This document shows positions 10,160 to 20,760 of a stretch of DNA of 64,000 nt, in pieces; the first letter of the stretch is position 1; each line of letters begins with the position of its first letter. The DNA is from Hormiphora californensis (taxonomy: Eukaryota > Ctenophora > Tentaculata > Cydippida > Pleurobrachiidae), in the NCBI GenBank assembly GCA_020137815.1, contig CM035357.1, forward strand, positions 1,757,020 to 1,821,019, written 5' to 3'. The notes beneath the pieces were generated by a model, which did no database searches, had not been told where the DNA came from, and saw nothing but the letters and a program-made list of their open reading frames with translations. Position numbers and translations under genes: made by a program.

Positions 10160-12127
10160 TTATTGCACAGCGTGAGAATTATACACAAACCAGGCCCAAT
10201 AAAACAAAATGGCTATGATCGCAGCACTCAAAACACCGGGAAAAACTATACATTTCAGTTCATGCGTAGAAAAATCTTTAGCATAAATGGATGCTGAACA
10301 TTTGCCACATACTATTAACCTCAGTTTACAGTCAGATTCAAGGTGTTCAGTTAGAAGAGAAGAACGCATTCTTTTGGAACAATTGTTCGGACATGCAGTG
10401 TAACACTTTAGAGTGTGTTCAACGGGAACATTTTTAACACAGGCTCTGCAATAAGCCCATTCGATTTCGGGACAGTCTTCCATCTCGTGTTCTTGCAATC
10501 TGCAAAGTGGTACCAGCGCTCGACATCTACCACAGTTTGTACGCAACTCCATCAATTCTTCGCGTTCTGGTGAATAATGTTTGAAGAAGCACATCTTGTC
10601 TTCGTGCATAGCGAGATTAGCGACCGTATGCTCTTCACCACAATACCTACATTGGGCGAGTCTTTTCGGACATTTCTCTTGGTGGAAGAGAACTGAACGA
10701 GCTTGGTGAAATGCTCCACAGTGTATGCACCGTACTGGTCTCATTTGGCATACCCTCTCGTGTAAGTCAACATATCCAACTTGGACCTCTACCTCACAGT
10801 GCTCACAACTAACCAGCCTTTGTTGACAAGAATATTCGTGTGATTGAATATTCTCAAATGTGAAAAGGTCACAACAATAGTCACATTCTATAACTCTCCC
10901 TGTACATTGTCTTTCGAGGTGATGGTCAAGTTCCTCAAATATTAGAAAATTATATTGTTCGCCACAATCGCTACATGTAACCAGTTTTTCCGGACATCGG
11001 TTTAGATGAAGCGAATCAGCTGGATAAGATATCCCACAGTTTTTACATCTAACTGGCCTCTTTAGACAAAATTCTGTGTGTGAATCAACAGATTTAGCTG
11101 CAAAAAGTTCCTCACAATGATCACACTGAACCTGTCTCTCCGGGCAGGAATTCTTCAAATGACCATTCAACTGGCAGTAGTGGAGTTCTTCTGAGCATAG
11201 CTCGCAGTTCACAAAGCGCATCGGACAGCGACTCTCAATGTGACTTGAAAGGTTCTTGAAAGTCAAGTTTCCCTTGCACTGACTACAGCGCACTGTTCGT
11301 TGGGGACAATAGTTTCGATTGTGCTCCTCTGTATTGCCAAAACGGATCTTTTTCTTGCATTTCCGACATACCAAAAGCCGGTTTGAGCACTCCATTTCTT
11401 TGTGACGAGGAAGATAAGAGTGCTGCATAGTTGTAGAGCAAGCATTACAGTTGACCAGTCTGCCTGAGCAGGAAGTTTCCACGTGATGTTCCAGGGTATT
11501 CCAGGCCATATCACTGCTACACAGATTACATCTCACCACTCTCAGCTCACATAGCACTTCTCTATGGTGCGTAAGGGCGTCAAACGTCAACAATGTCGAA
11601 CAGGCACTGCATTGTACCTGTCGTTTCTCACACCGTACCATTGTGTGTGACCGTAGACTGTCCCACTGTTGATTTACGTTACACATCTGACAACGAACCA
11701 CCCGCTTTTCACACTGTCTGGTTCGATGATCATTTAACTTGTCACGAGATAACGAAATGGAGCAGGCAGGGCAGCTTACCTGTCTCTTAGGACAGTCCTC
11801 GCTTTCGTGACTCTGTAAAGTGTCCCAGACGATTTGGGAGCGGCATAAGCCACAATTCACCACCCGCTTTTCACAGAACACTTCGGTATGTCGAGTAATA
11901 TCGGCTCTTGTGATTTGTCTGCCACAGAGTTCACAATTGATGGATAGATTCCCAATAATTCGCCTGACTGGAACCGATATGTAGGTTGAAACAGGACGGT
12001 GACGGCAGTTAGGACAGGAGGTACAGCGAGATACACATCCTTCACAGTAGAGTTGATGGCAGCAGTTGGTAGCGACCGCATTTGAACAAATATCCAAACA
12101 GATTGTACAGTCGAATTGATCCGACAT
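10160..12127 (-). CDS. Intact RING + ~20 TRAF-type zinc fingers + C-terminal membrane anchor
   Basis: This is the best-preserved member: 655 residues in one exon. RING ligands are C7, C10, C22, H24, C28, C31, C38 and C41; VPVRRIIGN follows at about 53-61; then about twenty zinc-finger units (CxxC-x11-H-x4-C, often followed by xxRxVxC). The last ~25 residues (FPGVLSAAIIAILFYWAWFVYNSHAVQ) form a predicted single membrane span, making it tail-anchored with the RING and fingers in the cytosol. TRAF-type zinc fingers normally mediate oligomer or partner contacts next to a RING in TRAF E3 ligases; no TRAF-C/MATH domain is present. An acceptor-like motif with a TACTAAC branch point and an out-of-frame ATG at 12140 precede the start. 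An innate-signalling or ubiquitin role is inference. Confidence 0.9.
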   Translation of the reverse strand: MSDQFDCTICLDICSNAVATNCCHQLYCEGCVSRCTSCPNCRHRPVSTYISVPVRRIIGNLSINCELCGRQITRADITRHTEVFCEKRVVNCGLCRSQIVWDTLQSHESEDCPKRQVSCPACSISLSRDKLNDHRTRQCEKRVVRCQMCNVNQQWDSLRSHTMVRCEKRQVQCSACSTLLTFDALTHHREVLCELRVVRCNLCSSDMAWNTLEHHVETSCSGRLVNCNACSTTMQHSYLPRHKEMECSNRLLVCRKCKKKIRFGNTEEHNRNYCPQRTVRCSQCKGNLTFKNLSSHIESRCPMRFVNCELCSEELHYCQLNGHLKNSCPERQVQCDHCEELFAAKSVDSHTEFCLKRPVRCKNCGISYPADSLHLNRCPEKLVTCSDCGEQYNFLIFEELDHHLERQCTGRVIECDYCCDLFTFENIQSHEYSCQQRLVSCEHCEVEVQVGYVDLHERVCQMRPVRCIHCGAFHQARSVLFHQEKCPKRLAQCRYCGEEHTVANLAMHEDKMCFFKHYSPEREELMELRTNCGRCRALVPLCRLQEHEMEDCPEIEWAYCRACVKNVPVEHTLKCYTACPNNCSKRMRSSLLTEHLESDCKLRLIVCGKCSASIYAKDFSTHELKCIVFPGVLSAAIIAILFYWAWFVYNSHAVQ

Positions 12128-12170
12128 TGGCGAAAAACATTAACTAAGGAAAAAGAAAGGATTGTTAGTA
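12128..12170 (-). promoter_or_regulatory. Branch point + 3' splice-site-like motif before start codon
   Basis: Reading towards the gene: TACTAAC (12170-12164), CCTTTCTTTTTCCTTAG ending at 12144, then 16 nt to the ATG at 12127. This is the clearest of the acceptor motifs found before the start codons in this window. Confidence 0.72.
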
Positions 12171-12444
12171 TTGTCAGGAATTTTAGCAGTTTATTGTCGT
12201 GCTCGGGACTGAAAACTCTTCAAATTGTTAATTTATTTCCAGTACCAACATATCTCGTGTTTACCTTGTCTATTCTTCAAATTGTGTTTGCACACCAAGG
12301 TAGAAGACAAACCAACTCGATCAAAATAGGATAATCAATTGATAGACTACGTCTTTAACAAGATAGACAACGATATAATGGTACTAAATCAAATAAATTG
12401 ACAGAAGCTTTCGAGATCACTGTGTATCACGTCTTCAGCTATGA
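12171..12444. other. Intergenic spacer
   Basis: No gene or repeat recognised. Confidence 0.5.
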
Positions 12445-13387
12445 CTACGTCTTGTTAATTTGTTCACAATAAGACTCCCAATGATTGCTAAGGTCCTTCC
12501 AAATCACTGAATCACCGCAGTGGCAACAATTCACTGACTGATCCAAACATTGCAACTCGTGCTTTCCACGGACATCTTCCGTTATAATGAATCCACAATA
12601 CCTACACTTGACCAATCTCTTAGGACAATCAGTTAGCTTGTGTCGAGATTCACGGCGGTACGACATTTCAAGACCACACAAATCACATTCTACTTTTCTT
12701 TTTCGGCAATCATTTTCATGAGCTTGCCTATGTTTTCGTTTTCTGCATCCTTTTGAGCACCACTTACATCTAAACCGTGGTTGAGTACACCCCCACTTCC
12801 GGTTCTTGTGGTTGTTGTAGTCTTCGTATGAAAGAAAACCGCTGCATCGATGACACCGAATCATTCTTTTTGGACAACTGTCTGTATAATGCAACTGGAG
12901 AGCGTCCCAAGGCATTGCAACCCCATTATCACACGAGTTACAACTGGCCAGCCGCTTTCTACAAGAGTCCTTCTTATGCCCCTCAAGATCCCGACTTGTA
13001 ATTTGATCAGAGCAGTCTGGACAGGACACCAATCTCATTGGACACGTATCTGTTTTGTGACACCCTAGTGTATCCCAAATAATTTCACAGTTACACAGGT
13101 CACAGTTGACAGGTCGCTTCTCACAAGAGATCTCAACATGTCGACCTAAATCGGACCTAGAAACCTTATTGTTACAAAGTTGACAACTGATTTTCTGGTT
13201 ACCGATAATACGCCGGATGGGGATGCTTTTGTAGAATCGAATGGGACGGTGTCTGCAGTTGGGGCACTGATTTCTCTGTGCTATACACTGGGTGAGACAT
13301 CCCTCACAGTAGAGTTGGTGGCAGCAGTCGGTAGCGACTGCATCAGAGCAGATATCCAGACAGATTGTACAACTGATTTCATCTGAA
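12445..13387 (-). CDS. RING + TRAF-zinc-finger gene whose start codon is ATT
   Basis: The frame is open from at least 13387 to the stop at 12445. The RING is complete (SDEISCTICLDICSDAV...QCPNCRHRP), with a slightly longer loop than its paralogs, then IPIRRIIGN and about eight zinc fingers, ending DLSNHWESYCEQINKT with no membrane anchor. The codon at the family start position is ATT instead of ATG. The first in-frame ATG (13038) would omit the RING and two fingers. TTTTTGGATCAATTTCAG immediately precedes GATGAAATC, so an acceptor may now join an upstream coding exon here. Either the gene starts elsewhere or it yields only a RING-less protein. Confidence 0.72.
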
Positions 13388-14500
13388 ATTGATCCAAAAA
13401 CAACACGTTTACAGGCAGAATATCCCGGTGACCTGTGTTTTCCTTCGAGAAAGAGGAGACACTAAAAGACAAACTGTGTTGTTATGCCAGTAAAATAACA
13501 ATACCGTCGATCCCTAGGAAGAAAATAACTGCATCTCACGATTGAATAAATGTTATATCTAATCTAATTTAGGAGATGTTTGCTCCGTGATCGAAGTGCG
13601 ACTATACTTTTCACTCTCGTGTATTTCAAATAGCAATGCGAGCACAATGAGTAGTAGTTTCCTAGGAAGAAAAACCTGCATAGCCCGTGATTGAATAAAT
13701 TGAATACATTTTACATTTGTAAATCATGACACAAAGTATAATTTATAATGGCTCAATATCATTATTGTCTTTAGCATCCTCTGGAAAAAAAACGAGAGAT
13801 CTCGTTTCTATTCTACATTATCATAGCGCTGGCAAGCGCCCGGGGCCCAATCCTCCCTCCCCCCAACCATCCTTCCCTTAAAAATTTCCATTTTCCAAGC
13901 ATTCTTGCTTCCAGTGAATGGAAAATCGAAATTGCGAAAAAAAAGTTTTGAATTTTTTGAAAATTTTGACAGCGCTACTATACTTATTGTCTGAAATCGG
14001 CAATTTCAACTTTGTTTTAGACAACCTTCCCGTTGTCCTAGGAACTTGCCACTTGGTAGTTCGTGTTGCCTTGACACCTAGAGCACACGTTCAAAATTTC
14101 ATGCAAATCGGAGTTACGGTTTTTACGTTACAGAGGGTCGTATTTTAGACAAAATGTCCGTTTTTCGCGTCACGAACGACCGTAAAATAACCACTTTTTT
14201 GCGTAGTTAATAGAGGCCAGAGTTTTAAAGCTATCACCATGAAACTTTGGGAGTCGGTAGGTCTAGTGGTGTACCTTGTATTAAAGCTTGGACAGAGAAA
14301 ACGGACAGTCATAACAAAAGTTATGACTGTCTTAAGTTTTCTTTGGCGTCTAAGACAGCCTTCCCGTCGTTCTACGAATACACCGCTTGGTACGTAGTGT
14401 TGCCTTGACATCTTGAACACACGATCAAAATTTCAAGCAAATCCGAGTTACGGTTCTTCATTTACGGGCATCTGACTGTATTAAGATGTAAGACGATTTT
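13388..14500. repeat. Intergenic repeats: diverged ~140-bp unit twice and a GC-rich element end
   Basis: No gene is seen. 14012-14150 and 14334-14470 are diverged direct copies (shared GTGTTGCCTTGACA, then CAAATCSGAGTTACGGTT). 13824-13855 (CATAGCGCTGGCAAGCGCCC) matches 17302-17330, suggesting two members of one element family. Confidence 0.55.
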
Positions 14501-14819
14501 CAAAAAAACCCAGAAAAGAGCAAATTAAACTATAAATCATGATTTTATCATTTATATTTTGCCAAAGTAGGTCAACTGCTGTATTATCAGATATTTATTG
14601 GTAGTCATATCTTTTTAAAACACCTAAAATGAAGCGATTCAGAGTCGAAATTAACATTGAATCAGATTTATTTTATAAAATTAAGTTTACTGCCGCATTT
14701 TCAGCTATAATTGGTAGTCATATCTAGGGTTATGACTGTCTTAAATTTAAGACGATTTTAAAAACCACCGAGAAAAGAGCAAATTAGCACCTATAGAACC
14801 TCATTGTATCAGATATATC

Positions 14820-15130
14820 TGATTATCAATTAGTCACGGATAATGATCACGGATAAGCATTGATAAGCGTGATCATTATTCGTGACTAATAATCATAATC
14901 ATAGAATAATCGCGGAGAACCAATTGCAGATATCAATCGCTAACATCAATCGCTAATAACTAACCACGATATCATATCGCGAATAAGTAATATAATAGTA
15001 ACCAATCGCGGATAGCTAATCGCGATAGCTGATCGCGATAACTTAAAACGGATTCGTGATTAGTTATCCGCGATTGGTTATCCGCGATTACTATCATATT
15101 AGTTATTCGCAATTGATATCCGAGATTGGA
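14820..15130. repeat. Palindrome-rich satellite (GTGATTAGTTATC / AATCGCGGATA units)
   Basis: 14825-14900 is a near-perfect hairpin around GATCACGG...GTGATC. 14990-15110 contains many short inverted copies of ATCGCGGATAAC. No coding content. Confidence 0.65.
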
Positions 15131-15253
15131 TACCTGTGATTATTATGAAGCTACCTACAATTGTAAAAGTCTGTAAATCCCGAATCCGTGTCTATTAAAT
15201 TCAGGTAGTATTACAAAATGCATGTCATAGTATAACAAAATGCCTGATACTAG

Positions 15254-15675
15254 ATCCAAAAACCAAACAAGTTTGGTGGATAGCCGGGGCCGCAGAAATT
15301 AAAAAACATGCGAAAGTTTTGATACATGAACTTTCGGGGCCTGGGGTGCTGTTAAATTCGCGTGATAGCCCGCCGTTCTTTCAAAACACACTATGATTCT
15401 GTAAAACAGACTTGAAACGAAACACTGTGTGCATTATACATGTGACATGTGTGGATCTGTATGTATGATAATGTGGAATAAAAAATATCGATAATTTGAT
15501 CATTGCGATAGTCGATAGTTTTCCTGGCGTATAGTTTGAAAATGTTGCTGGTGATAATCATGGAAACGCGAATTTAACAGCACCCCAGGCCCCGAAAGTT
15601 CATGTATCAAAACTTTCGCATGTTTTTTAATTTCTGCGGCCCCGGCTATCCACCAAACTTGTTTGGTTTTTGGAT
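15254..15675. mobile_element. 422-bp MITE with ~110-bp terminal inverted repeats
   Basis: 15254-15363 and about 15566-15675 are inverted copies starting ATCCAAAAACCAAACAAG, flanked by CTAG on both sides (15250-15253, 15676-15679). The ends resemble those of the element at 18566-19018 (GTCCAAAAACCAA...AGTTTGG...GCCCGGGCC), which is flanked by TTAA. No transposase is present. Confidence 0.82.
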
Positions 15676-15779
15676 CTAGTATAGTCCAACATTTCTATAG
15701 TCTAACAATCAACATAGTTACTACACACACGTATAAATCATTACTGTTCAAAATTCAGTCCACAGGCCCGTGCTTACTG

Positions 15780-16160
15780 TTACATCTGTCTGCGTGACTC
15801 GCACATTGGACCTCCTATGCTATGATTTAACTGGAGTATTGCTGCGGCACAACACTGAGAGCAGGGAAAAAACTGACTACAAGGCTCGTTCCTCTTCCGC
15901 TTAATTGGACATTCATAATACTCATGATCTTCCTGGTTGCAGTAGCGGATTCTTCTTCCACAGTGCTCACATTCCACCCATCTCTCTGGACACCATTGGT
16001 GGTGTTCCGGTGGTTCAACTGAGATATCTACCCCACAGGTATCGCACACCGGTTTATCTATACATGACTTCATGTGTGATACAAGACGACACGCTTCTAT
16101 ATATTCCGCACACCATTCACATTCTATCAGTCTTAAAGGTCCTCTGACTCGAAAAAACAA
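15780..16160 (-). pseudogene. TRAF-zinc-finger fragment
   Basis: The frame encodes about four TRAF-type units (IECEWCAEYIEACRLVSHMKSC; CDTCGVDI...HHQWC; VECEHCGRRIRYCNQEDHEYYEC) and ends PMCESRRQM. No RING, no ATG at the N-terminal end (the first in-frame ATG is inside a finger) and no membrane anchor. It appears to be an orphan piece of the array, left between transposon-rich segments. An upstream exon cannot be excluded. Confidence 0.6.
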
Positions 16161-16740
16161 CTTTGTCTAATCTAAATTGATAGTATGTGAAAAATCATGA
16201 AGATTCCAGGTTATCTCACACTCTACGGATTCCTCCTTCCCCCTCTAATTAGGTGTTAAAAGGTTGCCCCCTTCCGAGCTGAGACAGCATATGAGATCTC
16301 TCCCCCTTTGTGTTTACACACAAAAATTGAGTACATTTACAAACAATGAGATTACTGACAAGTGTGATATCGTAATTTATCCATGATACATAAAAAGGAA
16401 ATCTCAAAACACGTTTCTTCAACTTAGTGAATGATTTGTATTTAAATAAGTCATAAATCATCGCAGATGACAATAAACTGAACACAATGTAAACTTTTAC
16501 ACATAAATACAAAGAGCCCCCTTTCCCATATCATGCATATGCTGTCTCAAGGGAGAGAAGTTCCACACCTGTCAACACCTGGGTGTGTCTCACCAAATTG
16601 ACACCTCGAGTTTGGAAATTTTGTACAGGTCCGTAGACCACCTAAACATTGGCCAATTTTGTTAATTTTGGTACCAAACTGTCAGAAAATGTCTGAACTA
16701 CTGAATTACTAAATATTATGATAATTATGCATCACTGAGC
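16161..16740. other. Spacer with a diverged inverted-repeat element
   Basis: 16240-16320 and 16515-16610 share inverted pieces (AGACAGCATATG / CATATGCTGTCTC and AGGTGTTAA / TCAACACCT), suggesting an old MITE of roughly 370 bp. A related end is near 19140-19190. No gene. Confidence 0.45.
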
Positions 16741-16779
16741 TGAATTATGATGCATAATATGCCAAAAAAAGCCTTTTTT

Positions 16780-17285
16780 TGGCGTTGACGTAACGACCGT
16801 AACGACCGTAACGCATTTTTGAACGATCATAGAATCGGTTGTAGTTATCGTACGAAGTTGAAACTGGTACTCAGCGGTAGCTGTGACTGAGTACTTTCTC
16901 CTGTCTGAATTCTGAAGCCTTAGTCCAAAAAGTATGGCCGTGGCTGCCTGAACATTCTGGAGATGTAACATTTGTAACGACCGTAACAGCAACCGTAACG
17001 TAACGGTCGTTACAAATGTAACGACCGAAACGTTACGGTCGTTACATTTGTAACGACCGTAACGTTACGGTCGTTACAAAATACGGTCATTTTAGGTAAC
17101 GACCGTAACATTACGGTGGTAAAACGTTACGGTCATTACAAATGTAACGACCGTTACGTTACAGTCGTTACATATGTAACGACCGTTACGTTACGGTCGT
17201 TACGACCATTTTATGTGTAATTTTAAATAGAATACACTGTAACGACCGAAACGTTACGGTCGTTACCAATGTTACGGTCGCTAAT
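16780..17285. repeat. TAACGACCGTAACG palindromic satellite
   Basis: Many copies of GTAACGACCGTAACG and its complement GTTACGGTCGTTAC, alternating in orientation, so the array can fold into many hairpins. Confidence 0.85.
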
Positions 17286-17860
17286 TAATTAATAATTAAT
17301 CATAGCACTGGCAAGTGCCCCGGGCCCAAAAGGGGGGTGTGGGGGCACAGCCCCCACCATAAACGGGGGTGTGGGGGCAGAGCCCCCACCTTAGAAATAC
17401 CCTCTAACTCAAAAAACAAAAGAGAGAGCACACGCAACACTTCTACACACAAGCGCGTGAAAACCTGCCAGTGCTACTATATACCATTGCAGATTTCGGG
17501 GTTTTTGATGCTTTAAAAAAGCATGTTCCAGATGAAGTAGAGAGCTGAAATTTTGTACTCTGAGTGCCCTCATATAGGAGAAGAGGCATGCAAATTTTCA
17601 GAACGATCGGATGTAAGGTAAAAATTTGCCAGAGGGGTCCCAAAATGCAAAAATGTAAAGGAGGGGAGGGGGAGGGGGAGGGGGAGGACGCTTTTTTATC
17701 TTTGAGTGTTCTCCTAAACCACAAATAGTAGAGACTTGCCGTTTGGAACAGTGGTTCCTTACATCATTGCGCTCGGTAATAGCTGTGTGAGAACTTCGAA
17801 ATCGCCATAGTTCATTAATTATTCATTAATTAGTCATTAAATATTCATTTTAACCATGGT
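17286..17860. repeat. GC-rich element end and short minisatellite
   Basis: 17302-17400 begins CATAGCACTGGCAAGTGCCCCGG and contains two copies of GGGGGTGTGGGGGCA. 17660-17690 is GGGAGGGGGAG-rich. No gene. Confidence 0.6.
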
Positions 17861-18490
17861 TGCGATATGACACGACTCGAAGGTCATAAAGACTTGAAAC
17901 CGGTCTTAGACGACGCGGAACGGTCGATTTATGGGGGGTCTTACTCGGGACAAAAATCTCTATCTCGCACCGTTAAGCCGTTATTTGCATATTTATGCAC
18001 CTATTCACCATTTTATGCATATTTTCAATACTTTCACTTCAGCTGGTCCTAGAACGTTTTCATGGACATATTTCGACGTAAAATAGTCGATTTATGGGGG
18101 GTCGTCCCCCGGACAAAAAGTCGTATCTCGCACCGTTTAGCCGTTATTTGCATATTTATGCACCGATTCATGATTTTATGCATATTCTAAATATTTCCAG
18201 TTCGGCTGGTCTTAGAACGTTTTCATGGACATATTTCGACGCAAAATAATCGATTTATGGGGGGTCTTACTCGGGACAAAAATCTCTATCTCGCACCGTT
18301 AAGCCGTTAGTTGCATATTTATGCACCGATTCATGATTTAATGCATATTCTTAATATGTCCACTTCGGCTGGTCCTAGAACGTTTTCATGGACATATTCC
18401 GGCGCAAAATAGTCGATTTATGGGGGGTCGTCCCCCTAACAAAAAGTCGTATCTCTCACCGTTTAGTCGTTATTCGTATATTTATTAATT
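17861..18490. repeat. ~164-bp tandem repeat, 3-4 copies
   Basis: TCGATTTATGGGGGGTC recurs at about 17922, 18088, 18252 and 18413. Each unit also holds TTTGCATATTTATGCACC and AGAACGTTTTCATGGAC. Confidence 0.85.
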
Positions 18491-18565
18491 ATTCAAATTC
18501 GAAAATATGCAGAAACCAGAAAAAAATAGCTTTTTCTATTTTACACCAAAAAGAACAGAAATTAA

Positions 18566-18776
18566 GTCCAAAAACCAATTAAATAAATTAGTTTGGATGC
18601 CCGGGCCCATGTGGTGTCACGGGGGTAACACCTTTAGGCTACTGTCATAAATGATGGATATCGGGAGAGATAAAGACAAAGGAAATTAGGATAGAAAGAG
18701 TGCGATATAATCAAGAAAGACGAAGAGATAAATAAGAGGAGAGAGAAAAAAAGAGAGGTATAGTGAAAGAAACAGT

Positions 18777-18848
<72 letters not shown>

Positions 18849-19018
18849 GTGTGCGAGAGAGAGACTGAGAGAGATAGATAGAGATAGACAGATTGAAGGA
18901 TAACAATTAACAATTAACGAGATATGCCGTTAATTATGGCAGTAGCCTAAAGGTGTTACCCCCGTGACACCACATGGGCCCGGGCATCCAAACTAATTTA
19001 TTTAATTGGTTTTTGGAC
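18566..19018. mobile_element. 453-bp MITE flanked by TTAA, with a (GA)n core
   Basis: Arms 18566-18660 and 18926-19018 are inverted copies (GTCCAAAAACCAATTAAATA...). TTAA lies on both sides (18562-18565, 19019-19022), the target site of piggyBac-type transposons. The interior is a GA microsatellite (18780-18845). Confidence 0.82.
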
Positions 19019-19261
19019 TTAATTAATTAATAATCAATTAAACTGACGCGACATACCGAAATGATCAGTCCTTTACCCGCTTTCAGATGATATAATTTTT
19101 TTTGAAATTCTCCGAGTTTGAAATTTTGGTGTCAATTTGGTGAGACACACCCACCTAATTAGACCCCTTAGAGATAACCATATGAGGTGGGACATACATC
19201 ATTGTTCATGATTTTCCATGTAGTGTCATAATAAGTCAAAAATAGAAAATTGATTTTCGGG

Positions 19262-19495
19262 TCAGAGGGCCTTTAATGGACATGTAGACTTTTCGTGTAG
19301 TTTAACAGATTCGGCTGGAAAGTATTTTTCACAGTACCAGCATTCCACTGGTCGTTTGGGGCATGAATCCTTGTGGGAATTGAGATCTTTGGCTTTAACT
19401 TTTTGATCACAAACCGTACATTTCACCAGTTTTTCTAGACAGTTCTGTTCTTTGCAGACATCCAGACAGATTGTACAGTTGAACTCATCTGACAT
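19262..19495 (-). CDS. Mini TRAF-zinc-finger protein, RING deleted in frame
   Basis: The ATG at 19495 opens the family start MSDEFNCTICLDVC, which then jumps in frame to KEQNCLEKLVKCTVCDQKVKAKDL, sequence typical of a mid-array finger linker. Two TRAF-type zinc fingers follow and the frame stops after 77 residues (STCPLKAL). An internal deletion has removed most of the RING and many fingers but kept the frame. ATATTTTAG lies 4 nt upstream of the ATG. It could be a small dominant-negative or simply a remnant. Confidence 0.68.
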   Translation of the reverse strand: MSDEFNCTICLDVCKEQNCLEKLVKCTVCDQKVKAKDLNSHKDSCPKRPVECWYCEKYFPAESVKLHEKSTCPLKAL

Positions 19496-20358
19496 CGATC
19501 TAAAATATGTTTTACATTATACATTGCATGATTTTCATGGTAGACCAGGAATCCAACAAAGTTAGCAACAGACAAGTCGAGAAGGGAAACAGCCAGCCGT
19601 ATTAGAGTCATGCGAGATGATAACAGTGTACTGCTTCTTATCACATGCACACGTGCGAAAAATATACAAATGAGAATAAGTGTAGGAAAAAAGGGTTGGT
19701 ATTTATCTTATCTTATTTCAATATATTATAGAGTCCTGCCCGATTTACCGGAACCCCGATTTACCGGGAGGATTTAAACTTCCCCCGAAATATAAAATTA
19801 ACAGTATTTTACCCCGATTTAGCGGGCAAAACCGATTTCCCTGAGCATCATGGTCAAACTGCATTCTTGATGTGCTTCTAGAACTACTAAACGAGTTTGA
19901 TGTGACTAGTGAGTACTATGTGAGCTCTAGGCCAGGGTTAGGTACAAGGGGGACTCGGTTTCTAAGAACTACTGTATAATACACATACCAGGGTCCAGAA
20001 ACCGACCGAACCAAGTAAACAACCAATCAGAACTCGTTATTTAGGTCACGTGACTGGTTATCAGCCAATCAGGGACCAGTATTTCCTGATTCGGTCGGTT
20101 CCTGACACATACCTCTGTTCGCTGTATTTTGCCGAGTGTAGCCGACTTGATCTACCTCCTCCTCCACCGTACATGGGGGTACTCCAACCCAAACCTAGAC
20201 AGAGTTTAACTTTGGAAGCTGAACATTTGGATTGGAACATGATTGGGTGTGTGCAAATATTTCATTGTTTTCCGTACCCTTTCTAAATTTTACCCCGATA
20301 AAAAAATGATATTAATTGGTAATAATTTACCAATATACCAAAGTCTTATCAGCACTAT
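19496..20358. other. Spacer with MITE remnants
   Basis: No gene is seen. 19736-19850 has repeated CCCGATTTACCGG segments, a remnant of the CAGTCGGACCCCGATT family. The hAT-like MITE at 19989-20104 lies here too. Confidence 0.5.
19989..20104. mobile_element. Palindromic hAT-like MITE (copy 3)
   Basis: Same family as 978-1086. Target duplication ACACATAC at 19981-19988 and 20105-20112. The left end has seven extra bases (CAGGGTCCAGAAACCGACC), giving 116 bp. Confidence 0.88.
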
Positions 20359-20450
20359 TTTCAAGATCTACATCTGTAAATGTATTTTCAAGATCTGCAT
20401 ATGTACATGTATTTTCAAGATCTGCATATGTACATGTATTTTCAAAATCT
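20359..20450. repeat. 27-bp tandem repeat (~3.5 copies)
   Basis: Unit TTTTCAAGATCTGCATATG plus TACATGTA. Not coding as far as can be judged. Confidence 0.8.
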
Positions 20451-20640
20451 GTATACCAACTTACTGCTATCTGTTTTTGGTGAGTAAGGTCTGTTTTTCG
20501 TCCTAAGTTGAGTTCCCAGGACCTCTGCCTGTGAGGCAGGGCGAGATGGAGGGCGAGGGGAGTGAAGGACACAAAACTCTGCGGAATTCCGCCGGATTGT
20601 TTGCGGAGGGAAGTCTGTGTGGTTTCGTATGGGTGCTGAA

Positions 20641-20736
20641 ATGGATGCTACACCATCTTAGAAACAACAACTCCCACTCAAAGAATAATGGATGCTACAC
20701 CATCTTAGAAACAACAACTCCCACTCAAAGATTGAA
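20641..20736. repeat. 47-bp tandem duplication
   Basis: ATGGATGCTACACCATCTTA and the following bases occur twice, at 20641 and 20688. Confidence 0.85.
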
Positions 20737-20760
20737 TAGTGAAACACTCTACCAGGATAC

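Noticed and set aside
18634-18913. Leu/Ser-rich open frames
   Set aside because: They are translations of a GA microsatellite inside a MITE. The same holds for frames at 23611-23820, 29008-29681, 37176-37385, 54600-54780 and 59690-60000.
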